Part shown: positions 33,709-41,337 of the stretch, one piece after another
Layout of the letters: each line of letters opens with the position of its first letter
How positions within the stretch are numbered: the first letter of the stretch is position 1
DNA from: Cypionkella sinensis
GTDB taxonomy: Bacteria; Pseudomonadota; Alphaproteobacteria; Rhodobacterales; Rhodobacteraceae
DNA length: 64,000 nt
Assembly: GCF_042646385.1 (NCBI RefSeq)
Contig: NZ_JBHRTO010000001.1
Span: forward strand, 620,001-684,000
Reading direction: 5' to 3'
Notes under the pieces: model-generated
Seen by the model: only the letters and a program-made list of their open reading frames with translations
The model's database searches: none
Told to the model about the DNA's origin: nothing
Made by a program: the position numbers and the translations under genes

Positions 33709-36027
33709 ATGGGATCTTTGGCTGCGACATCGACAAGCGATATTGCGATGATCAACATCGTGATGAAGGCCGCCGATGGCTCGGGTGGGGTCTGGCAAGA
33801 TCCGGTGCAACTGATCCCGCAAGACATGTACGGCAACCCCGAACAATTCGTGGCGAGCATCCGCACCGCCTTGCCGCTGGTGAACAACCTGCGCATTCAG
33901 TTCAACGAATACTCGTTCAATCCAGATGGCAGCCTGCATCCGCAGATGGAACGGTTTCTGGCGGCGGCAGTTGCTGCGGGCTATCAGTTGACCATGGTCT
34001 ATGCCGGGGGCGATGCGCAAAACATCGGGCGCGGCAGCGAAGGCTGGCCCGCCCTGAGCAATGCCGAGGCCTATGATGCCCTGCAGGCCAATTACGGTGA
34101 TGTGGCAGGTGCGTGGACCCGGATGCTTGATTGGATGGATCAGCACCAGACCGTCGAGGATGCGGTTTATGGCTGGGAGTTGATGAACGAATCCGCGGGC
34201 TACAAACATTCGGTGCGCGCCAATGGCACGCAAGGCGATCTGGGTAAGTCCGATTTCGTGCAGCTTTACGCGGATCATGTGATCGCGTTGACGGAACTGA
34301 TCGAGGCGCGGGTGCCGGGCCATATCCTTGTCGGGGGCTGGGGCTATAACGGAGATTTCCTGACGCTGGCAGGCACGCAGATTGGCGGCGTTTCCGCGTT
34401 GGACTATCTGCGCACGGGAGTGGGCGACAATCTGGTGTGGTCGTCGCATCTCTATCCCGGTTGGATGGGCACCGAGGTGCCGAACACAACTGCCGAACTG
34501 ACGCGGTTGCTCGATAGCCTGTTCGGCGCTGTCGCTGGCGATGCCTTGCTGGTCACTGAAACCAATGCCGATGGCAAAGTCGATGATCCGGGAACCGCGT
34601 TGGACGAGGTCGATCTTGCCACCGCAAGTTATGAATGGTTCGCGGCACATGGCATCGGCCTTGGTTGGTTTCCGGGTCTGCAAACCGGCGCGTCCAGCCT
34701 GATGGTGATCAACGCCGATGGCTCGCTGACCGCGCGGCATCAGCATTCGCTGGCCCATGCGATGAACGCCTATTCGCTGGGCCAGCAGGGCACGGCTGCA
34801 CAGGCCGCGGGCACGGTCGTGGGCGTCAACATGGTCAGAGTAAACCTGCGCAACGAAGGCTATGAGATCACCGCAGGCGAAGCGAGTGGCGATGTCTCGG
34901 AATATGCCGGGTTTGGCTTTGGCTATGCGGGCAATGATACCATTAACGGCCGTGCCACCTCGAATGATTTTCTTTATGGCGGCACCGGCAATGATCAGCT
35001 CTCGGGATTCGCGGGCGATGATTTTCTGTTCGGTCAGGACGGTGTTGACAATTTGATCGGCGGCGGCGGCATTGATGCGCTGTTTGGCGGGCGCGGCAAT
35101 GACCGGCTGGATGGCGGTATCGGACGCGATCAGCTTTATGGCGGGCTGGGCAATGACACCTATATCGTTGATCAAACAGCAGATTCCGTGCGCGAATTGG
35201 TGGGCGAGGGTGTCGATACGGTGCTGAGCATGGCGCGGGTCTATTCGCTGACCCGGCCGGGGCTGGAGGCGCAGACTCAGGTTGAGCATCTGACCTTCAT
35301 CGGCACCGGCAATTTCACCGGCACGGGAAATGAATTGGCCAATCGGCTGACCGGCGGTGCGGGCAGTGATCGCCTTTACGGTTTGGACGGGCAGGATAGC
35401 CTGACGGGTGCGGACGGGAATGATCGGCTGGACGGCGGCACAGGCCGTGACCTGCTGGATGGCGGCATGGGCAATGACACCTATGTCGTCGATCAAGCCG
35501 CAGATATGGTGCGCGAACTGGTGGACGCAGGGGTGGATACGGTGCTGAGCACGGCACAGGTCTATTCGCTGACACGGGCTGGTCTTGAGGTGCAAACGCA
35601 GATCGAAAATCTCAGTTTCATCGGCACCGGCAGTTTCATTGGCACTGGCAATGCCTTGGCCAATCGGCTGACCGGCGGGGCCGGCAATGACCGGCTTTAC
35701 GGGCTTGACGGTCAGGACAGCTTGATCGGTGGTGCTGGCAATGACAGGCTGGATGGCGGCACCGGGCGGGATTTTCTGACCGGGGGGGAGGGCGCGGATC
35801 AATTCATCTTCGCGAAAACCTCGGGCGCCGATCGGGTGATGGATTTTCAGGACAACGTCGATACCTTGGTGATCGCGGGCTTCGCCGGGGTGACGACCGC
35901 AGCGCAAGCTTTGAGTTATGCGGTGCAGTCCGGCGCGAATGTGATTTTCAGCTTTGGCGAAGGCGATGGGCTGGTCGTTCTGAACACCACCAGAGAGGCA
36001 TTGCTGGACGATATTCTGATCGCGTGA
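33709..36027 (+). CDS. RTX protein with an N-terminal glycoside-hydrolase (clan GH-A)-like domain
   Basis: A 772-residue protein, probably exported by a type I system because it lacks a signal peptide and carries C-terminal RTX repeats. The N-terminal 400 residues look like a TIM-barrel glycosidase: WELMNES (acid/base Glu161), SSHLYPGW (about 245-252), and LLVTETNADG (nucleophile Glu284), the spacing seen in GH5-like enzymes. From about 425, GGxGxDxLxGG-type calcium repeats alternate with a repeated 107-residue unit. The substrate and the exporter are not visible here. Start: the ATG at 33709 has AAAGG upstream; a GTG at 33646 is the longest frame and an ATG at 33748 is also possible. Confidence 0.75.
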   Translation: MGSLAATSTSDIAMINIVMKAADGSGGVWQDPVQLIPQDMYGNPEQFVASIRTALPLVNNLRIQFNEYSFNPDGSLHPQMERFLAAAVAAGYQLTMVYAGGDAQNIGRGSEGWPALSNAEAYDALQANYGDVAGAWTRMLDWMDQHQTVEDAVYGWELMNESAGYKHSVRANGTQGDLGKSDFVQLYADHVIALTELIEARVPGHILVGGWGYNGDFLTLAGTQIGGVSALDYLRTGVGDNLVWSSHLYPGWMGTEVPNTTAELTRLLDSLFGAVAGDALLVTETNADGKVDDPGTALDEVDLATASYEWFAAHGIGLGWFPGLQTGASSLMVINADGSLTARHQHSLAHAMNAYSLGQQGTAAQAAGTVVGVNMVRVNLRNEGYEITAGEASGDVSEYAGFGFGYAGNDTINGRATSNDFLYGGTGNDQLSGFAGDDFLFGQDGVDNLIGGGGIDALFGGRGNDRLDGGIGRDQLYGGLGNDTYIVDQTADSVRELVGEGVDTVLSMARVYSLTRPGLEAQTQVEHLTFIGTGNFTGTGNELANRLTGGAGSDRLYGLDGQDSLTGADGNDRLDGGTGRDLLDGGMGNDTYVVDQAADMVRELVDAGVDTVLSTAQVYSLTRAGLEVQTQIENLSFIGTGSFIGTGNALANRLTGGAGNDRLYGLDGQDSLIGGAGNDRLDGGTGRDFLTGGEGADQFIFAKTSGADRVMDFQDNVDTLVIAGFAGVTTAAQALSYAVQSGANVIFSFGEGDGLVVLNTTREALLDDILIA
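35149..35790 (+). repeat. Tandem 321-base duplication inside the RTX gene
   Basis: Two head-to-tail units of 321 bases (107 codons), 35149-35469 and 35470-35790, beginning at GGCAATGACACC. Each encodes NDTYxVDQ, a VDTVLS strand, VYSLTR, an IGTGxFxGTGN motif and a run of RTX nonapeptides. They are similar but not identical, so the duplication is not brand new; the units probably fold as consecutive beta-roll blocks. Confidence 0.85.
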
Positions 36028-36032
36028 CCCGT

Positions 36033-36926
36033 TTATCGCCTGCGTCGCGGCGGCGGGGCTGGCATGGCGAGGGTCATCTTGGTGGCCAGCGCGGGCAGGG
36101 TGTTGTTGATGCTGCCGGTCATATGGCCCGGTTCGGCATCCAGCACATAGGTCTCGGTGGTTTCGCCATCTGCCGAAGGTTCCCACTGGATCGACAGGCC
36201 GGGGCGGGTGTCATTCAGGGTGACGATGCCCTGCATCAGCGCGCCGCGCACGGGTTGCGTCAGGATGTTTTCGGGGCGGCGGGTGGTGTAGAACACCACG
36301 TATTGATCCGAAATATAGTAGTAATACGGCTCGGTTACGGTCTCGATCTGCCACCAGCCGACCGCCCAGGCGGGCATCGGATCGCGCGCATCATCGCCAG
36401 TGCAGGCCCAGAACACAATGCGCGGCACGCCAAAGATGCCGCGCTCGGACATGCCAGCCCCGTTCGAGCCCGGCGCGCCGTTCTGGATGATATGTTCGCC
36501 GTTCCACAATTCGGTATGCAGGCCATAGCCATTGTCGCGGAAGGTGATGATACCGGCGCGGCCTGCAAGGCGGGCCTTGATGGCGTGGATATCGCCATGC
36601 GCCGGGCCGGAATACACCGTATCGCCGCGACCGTAACGGTTGGTGAGATAAGTCTCCAACTCATCAACTGCGCCCAGATAATAGTTCTGCCCCAGCCGCG
36701 CACAGGCGCGCCGATAGCTGCGGGCGGGGATATTGTGTTCGGGGCCTGCAAGGTTCAGCGCTTCGGAGACCTGAAAGCAACAAGGCGTGTTGCGCGGGCC
36801 GGTATTGCCTTGGTTCAGCGCATCCATGTAGTCGCTGATATGCTTGGGCAGGCGGTTGTAGGTGGGATATCCGGCGCGCAGGGTGGCAAAATCCACAGGG
36901 ATTTGCCCCAGGGTGGGAATTGGCAT
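36033..36926 (-). CDS. Tae4-like peptidoglycan amidase (type VI effector family fold)
   Basis: A 297-residue protein. Its first 160 residues match the pattern of Tae4 amidase effectors, which cut the peptide cross-bridge region of peptidoglycan: FATLRAGYP (13-21), NTPCCFQVSEALNLAG with Cys49 in the catalytic position (46-61), GIITF (125-129) and LHTELWNGEH with His137 (136-145), equivalent to the NTCAxRxSxALN and HxxLWNG motifs. The remaining 135 residues, with WACTGDDARDPMPAW and a proline/arginine end, are not recognised. No signal peptide, no immunity gene and no type VI gene are visible. The start at 36926 has GAGG 6 bases upstream. Its stop is 5 bases from the RTX gene's stop. Confidence 0.6.
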   Translation of the reverse strand: MPIPTLGQIPVDFATLRAGYPTYNRLPKHISDYMDALNQGNTGPRNTPCCFQVSEALNLAGPEHNIPARSYRRACARLGQNYYLGAVDELETYLTNRYGRGDTVYSGPAHGDIHAIKARLAGRAGIITFRDNGYGLHTELWNGEHIIQNGAPGSNGAGMSERGIFGVPRIVFWACTGDDARDPMPAWAVGWWQIETVTEPYYYYISDQYVVFYTTRRPENILTQPVRGALMQGIVTLNDTRPGLSIQWEPSADGETTETYVLDAEPGHMTGSINNTLPALATKMTLAMPAPPPRRRR

Positions 36927-37072
36927 GGCAACCTCGTCTCGCTGAAAACGGCTTTGAAATATGAAAGCAGGCTGCGCCTTGGGGCGAGTCGTGTCAACGT
37001 TTGTGCGCGGGGCTGGGCGGGGAACGCTCCGCGGGGGATATTTAGGCAGAGAGGATGACCAGAGCGGCGGTG

Positions 37073-37309
37073 TCAGCGTTCGGGGTTGGTCATTCTGGCC
37101 ATCCGGCCACCGCGGCGTTTGGTGAGAGTGCTGGCGCGGGCCGGGAGTTCGGCCATGATGGCGCGGCGCTGGTCTGGTGTCAGGCGCGACCAGCCTGCGA
37201 TTTCGTCGATGCTGCGGTAGCAGCCGACACAGATGCGGGCCTCGGAGTGGACGACGCAAAGCTTGACGCAAGGAGATTCAATCTCGGCGCGTTTCCAGAC
37301 TTCATCCAT
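37073..37309 (-). CDS. DUF1289 domain protein
   Basis: A 78-residue protein of the DUF1289 family, small cysteine-containing proteins often annotated as Fe-S oxidoreductase-like. Four cysteines at 14, 18, 27 and 30 (SPCVKLC ... CVGC) could bind a metal; function unknown. It overlaps the ruvX end by 8 bases, so it is translated with it. The 146 bases on its 3' side hold no gene. Confidence 0.85.
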   Translation of the reverse strand: MDEVWKRAEIESPCVKLCVVHSEARICVGCYRSIDEIAGWSRLTPDQRRAIMAELPARASTLTKRRGGRMARMTNPER

Positions 37310-37781
37310 TGGTTTTGCTCATATAGCCCAGCCGATCCAGCACGCCTTGCAGGATATAGCTTGCGGCGATCTGGTCAATGACCTCGCGGCGGCGCTTGCG
37401 AGAGGTGTCACCCTCAAGCAGCGCGCGTTCGGCGGCGACGGTCGACAGGCGTTCATCCCAGAAGGTGATCGGCAGATCGGTCAGCTTGACCAGATTGCGC
37501 GCGAAAGCTTGCGTTGACTGCACGCGCGGGCCGGGGCTGCCGTCCATGTTCAGGGGCAGGCCAAGGATGATGCCTGCCACATTGCGCTCAGTCAGCACTG
37601 CCAGCAATTCGGCGGCGTCGGTGGTGAATTTTACCCGGCGGACGGTGTGGATCGGCGTGGCGACAGAGCGGCGCAGGTCAGACACCGCGATGCCGATGGT
37701 CTTGTCGCCCAGATCAAGCCCGCAGATGGCGCGTCCCGGTGGCAGGGCGGCGAGAAATTCGCTGATTTCGGTCAGGATCAC
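37302..37781 (-). CDS. ruvX: Holliday junction resolvase-like RuvX (YqgF)
   Basis: A 159-residue RNase H-fold nuclease; in E. coli YqgF is needed for 16S rRNA 5'-end maturation, and RuvX has Holliday-junction activity in other species. Seen: GLDLGDKTIGIAVSD (21-35) with the first catalytic Asp, LGLPLNMDG and FWDERLSTV with the second acidic pair. It overlaps ccmI by 4 bases. Confidence 0.93.
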   Translation of the reverse strand: MILTEISEFLAALPPGRAICGLDLGDKTIGIAVSDLRRSVATPIHTVRRVKFTTDAAELLAVLTERNVAGIILGLPLNMDGSPGPRVQSTQAFARNLVKLTDLPITFWDERLSTVAAERALLEGDTSRKRRREVIDQIAASYILQGVLDRLGYMSKTNG

Positions 37782-38989
37782 GGCGTGACCCCGGCATCAG
37801 AGGCGGCGGCTTCGATCTTGCCAAGGGCTGCGTCATCGCTTTTGAACGTCTGCACAGCCTTTTCATAGATCGCCTTGGCGTGATCTTTTTCGCCCAGCAC
37901 AGCCAGCGACGAGATCAGCTTGACCCATTCTTCCACCGGGCCGCCTTCGCTGGTCAGCCGGGTTTCAAGCTGGGCCACCATACCCTTGATCATGTCTTGC
38001 CGATCTTGCGCCGACATCTGGCCCGCGTTGGCGACATCTTCGGCCGAGGGGCCTTTCGCGTCGGGCAGTTGGTACTTGATGCCAGCCGCATCGGCGGTGT
38101 CTTGCAACATGCCCCGGATCGGCGCAATCCATGGGGCGTCGGCGGGGCCTTCGCGGAGCAGCGGCTCCCACAGGGCAAAGGCACGGTCGGGGCGGCCGAT
38201 TTCGGCAAACATCAGGCCCGAGAAATAGCGGGCAAGCGGATTGGTCGGATCAATTTGCAGGGCGCGGATCAGGTGCTGTTCGGCCTCGGGCGTCACCACC
38301 CCGCCAGCGGCGAAGATCATGGTCTGGGCAAGCCCGGCGTGATCATTGGCGGATGCCTTGTCGCCGATCAGATCAAGCAGATGCTGTTGCGCTTTGCGGG
38401 CGGCGACATAGTTGCCAAGTTGGGCTTCGTTTTTTGCAAGCAGGGCAAGGCCTTGCTGATCATCCGGGCGGGCCGCGACGGCGGCGCGCAGCTTTTCCAT
38501 CAGCGCGGTGAATTCGGCATCGGGCTGCGGCGCGGCGGCGGGGGCAGGGGCCGCGGCCTCGGCAGCCTCTTGGTTGGGGCGGTCAGTATAGGCTTGTTCA
38601 GCCATCGCGATACGGTCCGACAGTGGCAGATCGCCATAGCCGGGCGCGCCGAGACGGTCGTAAAGATAAAGTGCCGCGCAGGCTGCCAGCCCCAGTCCCA
38701 CGGCCATCGGCAGCAGGGCTGCCTTGCCACTGGCGGTGGGCGCAGGGCGGGCGCGGTCGGCATCCAGCAGGCGGCGCGAGACCTCGATCTTCACCCGCTC
38801 GGCCTCGGCAGGCGAGATCACGGCACGGGCCGCGTCGCGGTCCACTTCCGCCAACTGATCGCGGTAGACCTTCAGCGCTGCATCGCCGTCGCTGGCCGCA
38901 TCTCCGCGGCGATAGGCTTGCAACAGGATCGCCGTCACCCCAGCCGTCAGCGCCACCACCGCAGCCCAAAAGATCCAATCCTGCATCAT
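37778..38989 (-). CDS. ccmI: Cytochrome c biogenesis protein CcmI
   Basis: Membrane-bound TPR protein that chaperones apocytochrome c to the CcmFH haem lyase. The 403-residue product has an N-terminal membrane helix (DWIFWAAVVALTAGVTAILL), the CcmI-type charged loop (RDQLAEVDRDA, then EVSRRLL), a second helix near 95-112, and then a TPR-rich periplasmic part to the end. Start: two ATGs in tandem at 38989 and 38986. No other ccm gene is beside it. It is divergent from soxB across 187 bases with no clear promoter. Confidence 0.87.
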   Translation of the reverse strand: MMQDWIFWAAVVALTAGVTAILLQAYRRGDAASDGDAALKVYRDQLAEVDRDAARAVISPAEAERVKIEVSRRLLDADRARPAPTASGKAALLPMAVGLGLAACAALYLYDRLGAPGYGDLPLSDRIAMAEQAYTDRPNQEAAEAAAPAPAAAPQPDAEFTALMEKLRAAVAARPDDQQGLALLAKNEAQLGNYVAARKAQQHLLDLIGDKASANDHAGLAQTMIFAAGGVVTPEAEQHLIRALQIDPTNPLARYFSGLMFAEIGRPDRAFALWEPLLREGPADAPWIAPIRGMLQDTADAAGIKYQLPDAKGPSAEDVANAGQMSAQDRQDMIKGMVAQLETRLTSEGGPVEEWVKLISSLAVLGEKDHAKAIYEKAVQTFKSDDAALGKIEAAASDAGVTP

Positions 38990-39176
38990 CCGCCCCTTGA
39001 TATCTGGCCCCGATGTAGGCGGTTTGCCCGCATGACAAAAGGGGGGATTCTGCCGCAGGCTTCACGCTTGGTTCAAAACCGCCGCGCGTGTCGCAATTTT
39101 CCCGATTGTGCCGCTGGTGGTGCGGGATAAAAACAGGGATCACGCGATAAGCGGCAGAAGATAAGGGGGCCAGCCC

Positions 39177-40424
39177 ATGAAACGCTATTCGGTATTCGCC
39201 ATCGCCAAACAAGCGATGAATCATCACCTTGGATGGGAGCGCGCCTGGGCGGCTCCGGCCCCGAAAAAGGCCTATGATGTGATCATCGTAGGGGCTGGCG
39301 GGCACGGGTTGGCGACGGCCTATTATCTGGGCAAGAATTTCGGCATCACCAATGTCGCGGTGATCGAAAAGGGCTGGCTCGGCGGTGGCAACACCGGGCG
39401 CAACACCACAATCATCCGGTCGAACTATCTGCAAGACCCCTCGGCTGCGATCTATGAGAAGGCGCGCAGCCTTTATGAGACGATGTCGCAAGATCTGAAC
39501 TATAACGTGATGTTCAGTCCGCGCGGCCTGCTGATGCTGGGGCAGACGCATCACGAGGTGCGCGGCTATCTGCGCACGGTGCATGCCAACAACCTACAAG
39601 GGGTGGCGACCGAGTGGATTTCGCCGCAGCGGGTCAAAGAACTGGTGCCGATCATCAACATCGACGGGCCGCGCTATCCGATTTTGGGGGCTTTGTATCA
39701 GGCGCGTGGCGGCACCGCGCGGCATGATGCGGTGGCTTGGGGCTATGCGCGGGCGTGCTCGGACATGGGCATGGACATTATCCAGCAGTGCGAGGTGAAG
39801 GGCGTCACGCAGGAAAACGGCGTTGTCACCGGGGTGGAGACCACCAAGGGCTTTATCGGCTGCAAGAAGCTGGGCGTTGTGGTGGCGGGCCATTCGGGGC
39901 AAGTGGCTGAAATGGCGGGCTTCCGTCTGCCGGTTGAGGCTGTGGCTTTGCAGGCCATGGTGTCCGAGCCGATCAAGCCCTGCATGGATGTGGTGGTGAT
40001 GGCCAACACCGTGCACGGCTACATGTCGCAATCCGACAAGGGCGAGATGGTGATCGGCGGCGGCACCGACGGATTCAACAACTTCACCCAGCGCGGCTCT
40101 TTCCACCATATCGAGGAAACCCTGCGTGCGTTGATCGAAACCTTCCCGATGATCTCGCGTCTGAAAATGCTGCGGCAGTGGGGCGGTATTGTGGACATGA
40201 CCGGCGACCGTTCGCCCATCATCTCGAAAACCCCGCTGGGCAATTGCTTTATCAACTGCGGCTGGGGCACCGGCGGCTTCAAGGCCATTCCGGGATCAGG
40301 CTGGGCGATGGCCGAGCTGATGGCCAAGGGCGAGCCGGGGGCTTTGGCCGAGGCGTTCAACATGTGGCGCTTCAAGGAAGGCCAGTTTATCGACGAATCC
40401 GTGGCCGCCGGGGTGGCGCACTGA
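39177..40424 (+). CDS. soxB: Sarcosine oxidase beta subunit (heterotetrameric)
   Basis: Large flavin subunit of the enzyme that demethylates sarcosine to glycine, giving H2O2 and a one-carbon unit to tetrahydrofolate. The 415-residue product has the FAD loop IIVGAGGHGLATAYYLG (36-52) and, at His183 in RGGTARHDAVAWGYAR, the position of the covalently bound FMN in known enzymes. It ends with a clean C-terminus of normal length. soxD, soxA and soxG follow after a small extra gene and a terminator. Confidence 0.93.
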   Translation: MKRYSVFAIAKQAMNHHLGWERAWAAPAPKKAYDVIIVGAGGHGLATAYYLGKNFGITNVAVIEKGWLGGGNTGRNTTIIRSNYLQDPSAAIYEKARSLYETMSQDLNYNVMFSPRGLLMLGQTHHEVRGYLRTVHANNLQGVATEWISPQRVKELVPIINIDGPRYPILGALYQARGGTARHDAVAWGYARACSDMGMDIIQQCEVKGVTQENGVVTGVETTKGFIGCKKLGVVVAGHSGQVAEMAGFRLPVEAVALQAMVSEPIKPCMDVVVMANTVHGYMSQSDKGEMVIGGGTDGFNNFTQRGSFHHIEETLRALIETFPMISRLKMLRQWGGIVDMTGDRSPIISKTPLGNCFINCGWGTGGFKAIPGSGWAMAELMAKGEPGALAEAFNMWRFKEGQFIDESVAAGVAH

Positions 40425-40506
40425 TGCAGGCCCACGCCGCCTTGGGGAACCATAACGCATTTTCGCGCGTTGCCTTGCCAGATACACTCTGCAAGGAGAC
40501 TTCCCC

Positions 40507-40887
40507 ATGGCTGAAGAATATCGCACGCCGCCTGAACGCGACATCCGCGTCACCGAACCAAAACCTGCAAGCAACTTGGGCTTCATCGTCGGCGGCCTTG
40601 TCGTCGCTGTGGCACTGCTTTTGTGGTTTGTTTTCGGAGACAGCAATATGGGCGCGAAAAACACCGGCGACACAAACAACGTCACCGTCGAAACCCCGGC
40701 AACGCCGGCACCAGCTCCGGCTGACCCTGTCCAACCAGCGCCGGCTGACCCAGTTGCGCCAGCCCCAGCTGACCCTGTCACCCCGGCCCCTGCCGATCCG
40801 GTTGCTCCCGCTCCGGCTGACCCGGTTGTGCCTGCGCCCGCAGACCCGGCTCCTGCCACGCCTCCGGCAGCACCTGCCAACCCGTAA
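40507..40887 (+). CDS. Small proline-rich membrane protein inside the sox cluster
   Basis: A 126-residue protein I do not recognise. It has a short charged N-terminus, one membrane helix at about 25-44 (LGFIVGGLVVAVALLLWFVF), and then a tail made of six copies of the octapeptide PAPADPV-x, ending PATPPAAPANP. This suggests a bitopic protein with a stiff, proline-rich periplasmic tail. AAGGAGA lies 8 bases upstream of the ATG. It stands between soxB and soxD and is followed by a strong terminator; whether it has any role in sarcosine oxidation is unknown. Confidence 0.75.
   Translation: MAEEYRTPPERDIRVTEPKPASNLGFIVGGLVVAVALLLWFVFGDSNMGAKNTGDTNNVTVETPATPAPAPADPVQPAPADPVAPAPADPVTPAPADPVAPAPADPVVPAPADPAPATPPAAPANP
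40711..40854 (+). repeat. Six in-frame 24-base coding repeats (PAPADPV-x)
   Basis: Six consecutive 24-base units starting at 40711, each coding PAPADPV plus one variable residue, the last unit ending ADPAP. Codons differ between copies (CCA/CCG/CCC/CCT for Pro, GAC/GAT for Asp), so the protein repeat is kept while the DNA has drifted. It is not a CRISPR array: units are contiguous, with no spacers. Confidence 0.9.
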
Positions 40888-40926
40888 CATTGGCGGCCTG
40901 ACGGCTGGCATTGATCTGACAATATT

Positions 40927-40957
40927 GGGCGGACACCGTGCGGTGTCCGCCCTTTTT
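40927..40957 (+). terminator. Strong intrinsic terminator between the proline-rich gene and soxD
   Basis: GGGCGGACACC pairs perfectly with GGTGTCCGCCC around a 4-base loop, followed by TTTTT. It lies 40 bases after the proline-rich gene and 57 bases before soxD, so soxD-soxA-soxG may need read-through or their own promoter. Confidence 0.88.
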
Positions 40958-41013
40958 CCGTATCCGCAAGGGCCTGTGGCGCTTGCTTCGAATTTGCCAA
41001 CAGGGATGACGCT

Positions 41014-41337
41014 ATGCTGATTCTGGAATGCCCCTATTGCGGCGTCAAAGCCGAGGAAACCGAATTGACGCCGGGCTATGAGGCGCATCTCAAGCGCTTT
41101 GGCCCCGGTTCTTCGGATGAGGAATTTGAGGCCTACATGTTTGCCCGCAAGAACCCCAAGGGCGTGCATTTCGAACGTTGGCGCCACGCCTATGGCTGCG
41201 GCAAATGGTTTTTGGCCGCGCGTGACACCAACACGCTGGAGGTGTTCGGCACCTATCCCGCACAATCGTCGGCACCGCCCGCCGACCTGCAAGACAAGAT
41301 CAAGGCCAAACGGCCGGACTGGAAGGGCTACAAATGA
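41014..41337 (+). CDS. soxD: Sarcosine oxidase delta subunit
   Basis: A 107-residue zinc-binding subunit of heterotetrameric sarcosine oxidase. The zinc ligands Cys6, Cys9 (ECPYCG), His58 and Cys62 (RHAYGCGKW) are all present, as in the characterised enzymes. Its stop overlaps the soxA start by 4 bases. Confidence 0.95.
   Translation: MLILECPYCGVKAEETELTPGYEAHLKRFGPGSSDEEFEAYMFARKNPKGVHFERWRHAYGCGKWFLAARDTNTLEVFGTYPAQSSAPPADLQDKIKAKRPDWKGYK

Noticed and set aside
33496..36186. A 896-codon open frame on the minus strand across the RTX gene
   Set aside because: It is the antisense of a clear RTX coding frame; high GC and repeated codons keep the opposite strand open. The product is rich in His/Arg/Gln/Pro and shows no domain.
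40711..40854. Possible CRISPR array
   Set aside because: Units are contiguous coding repeats without spacers.
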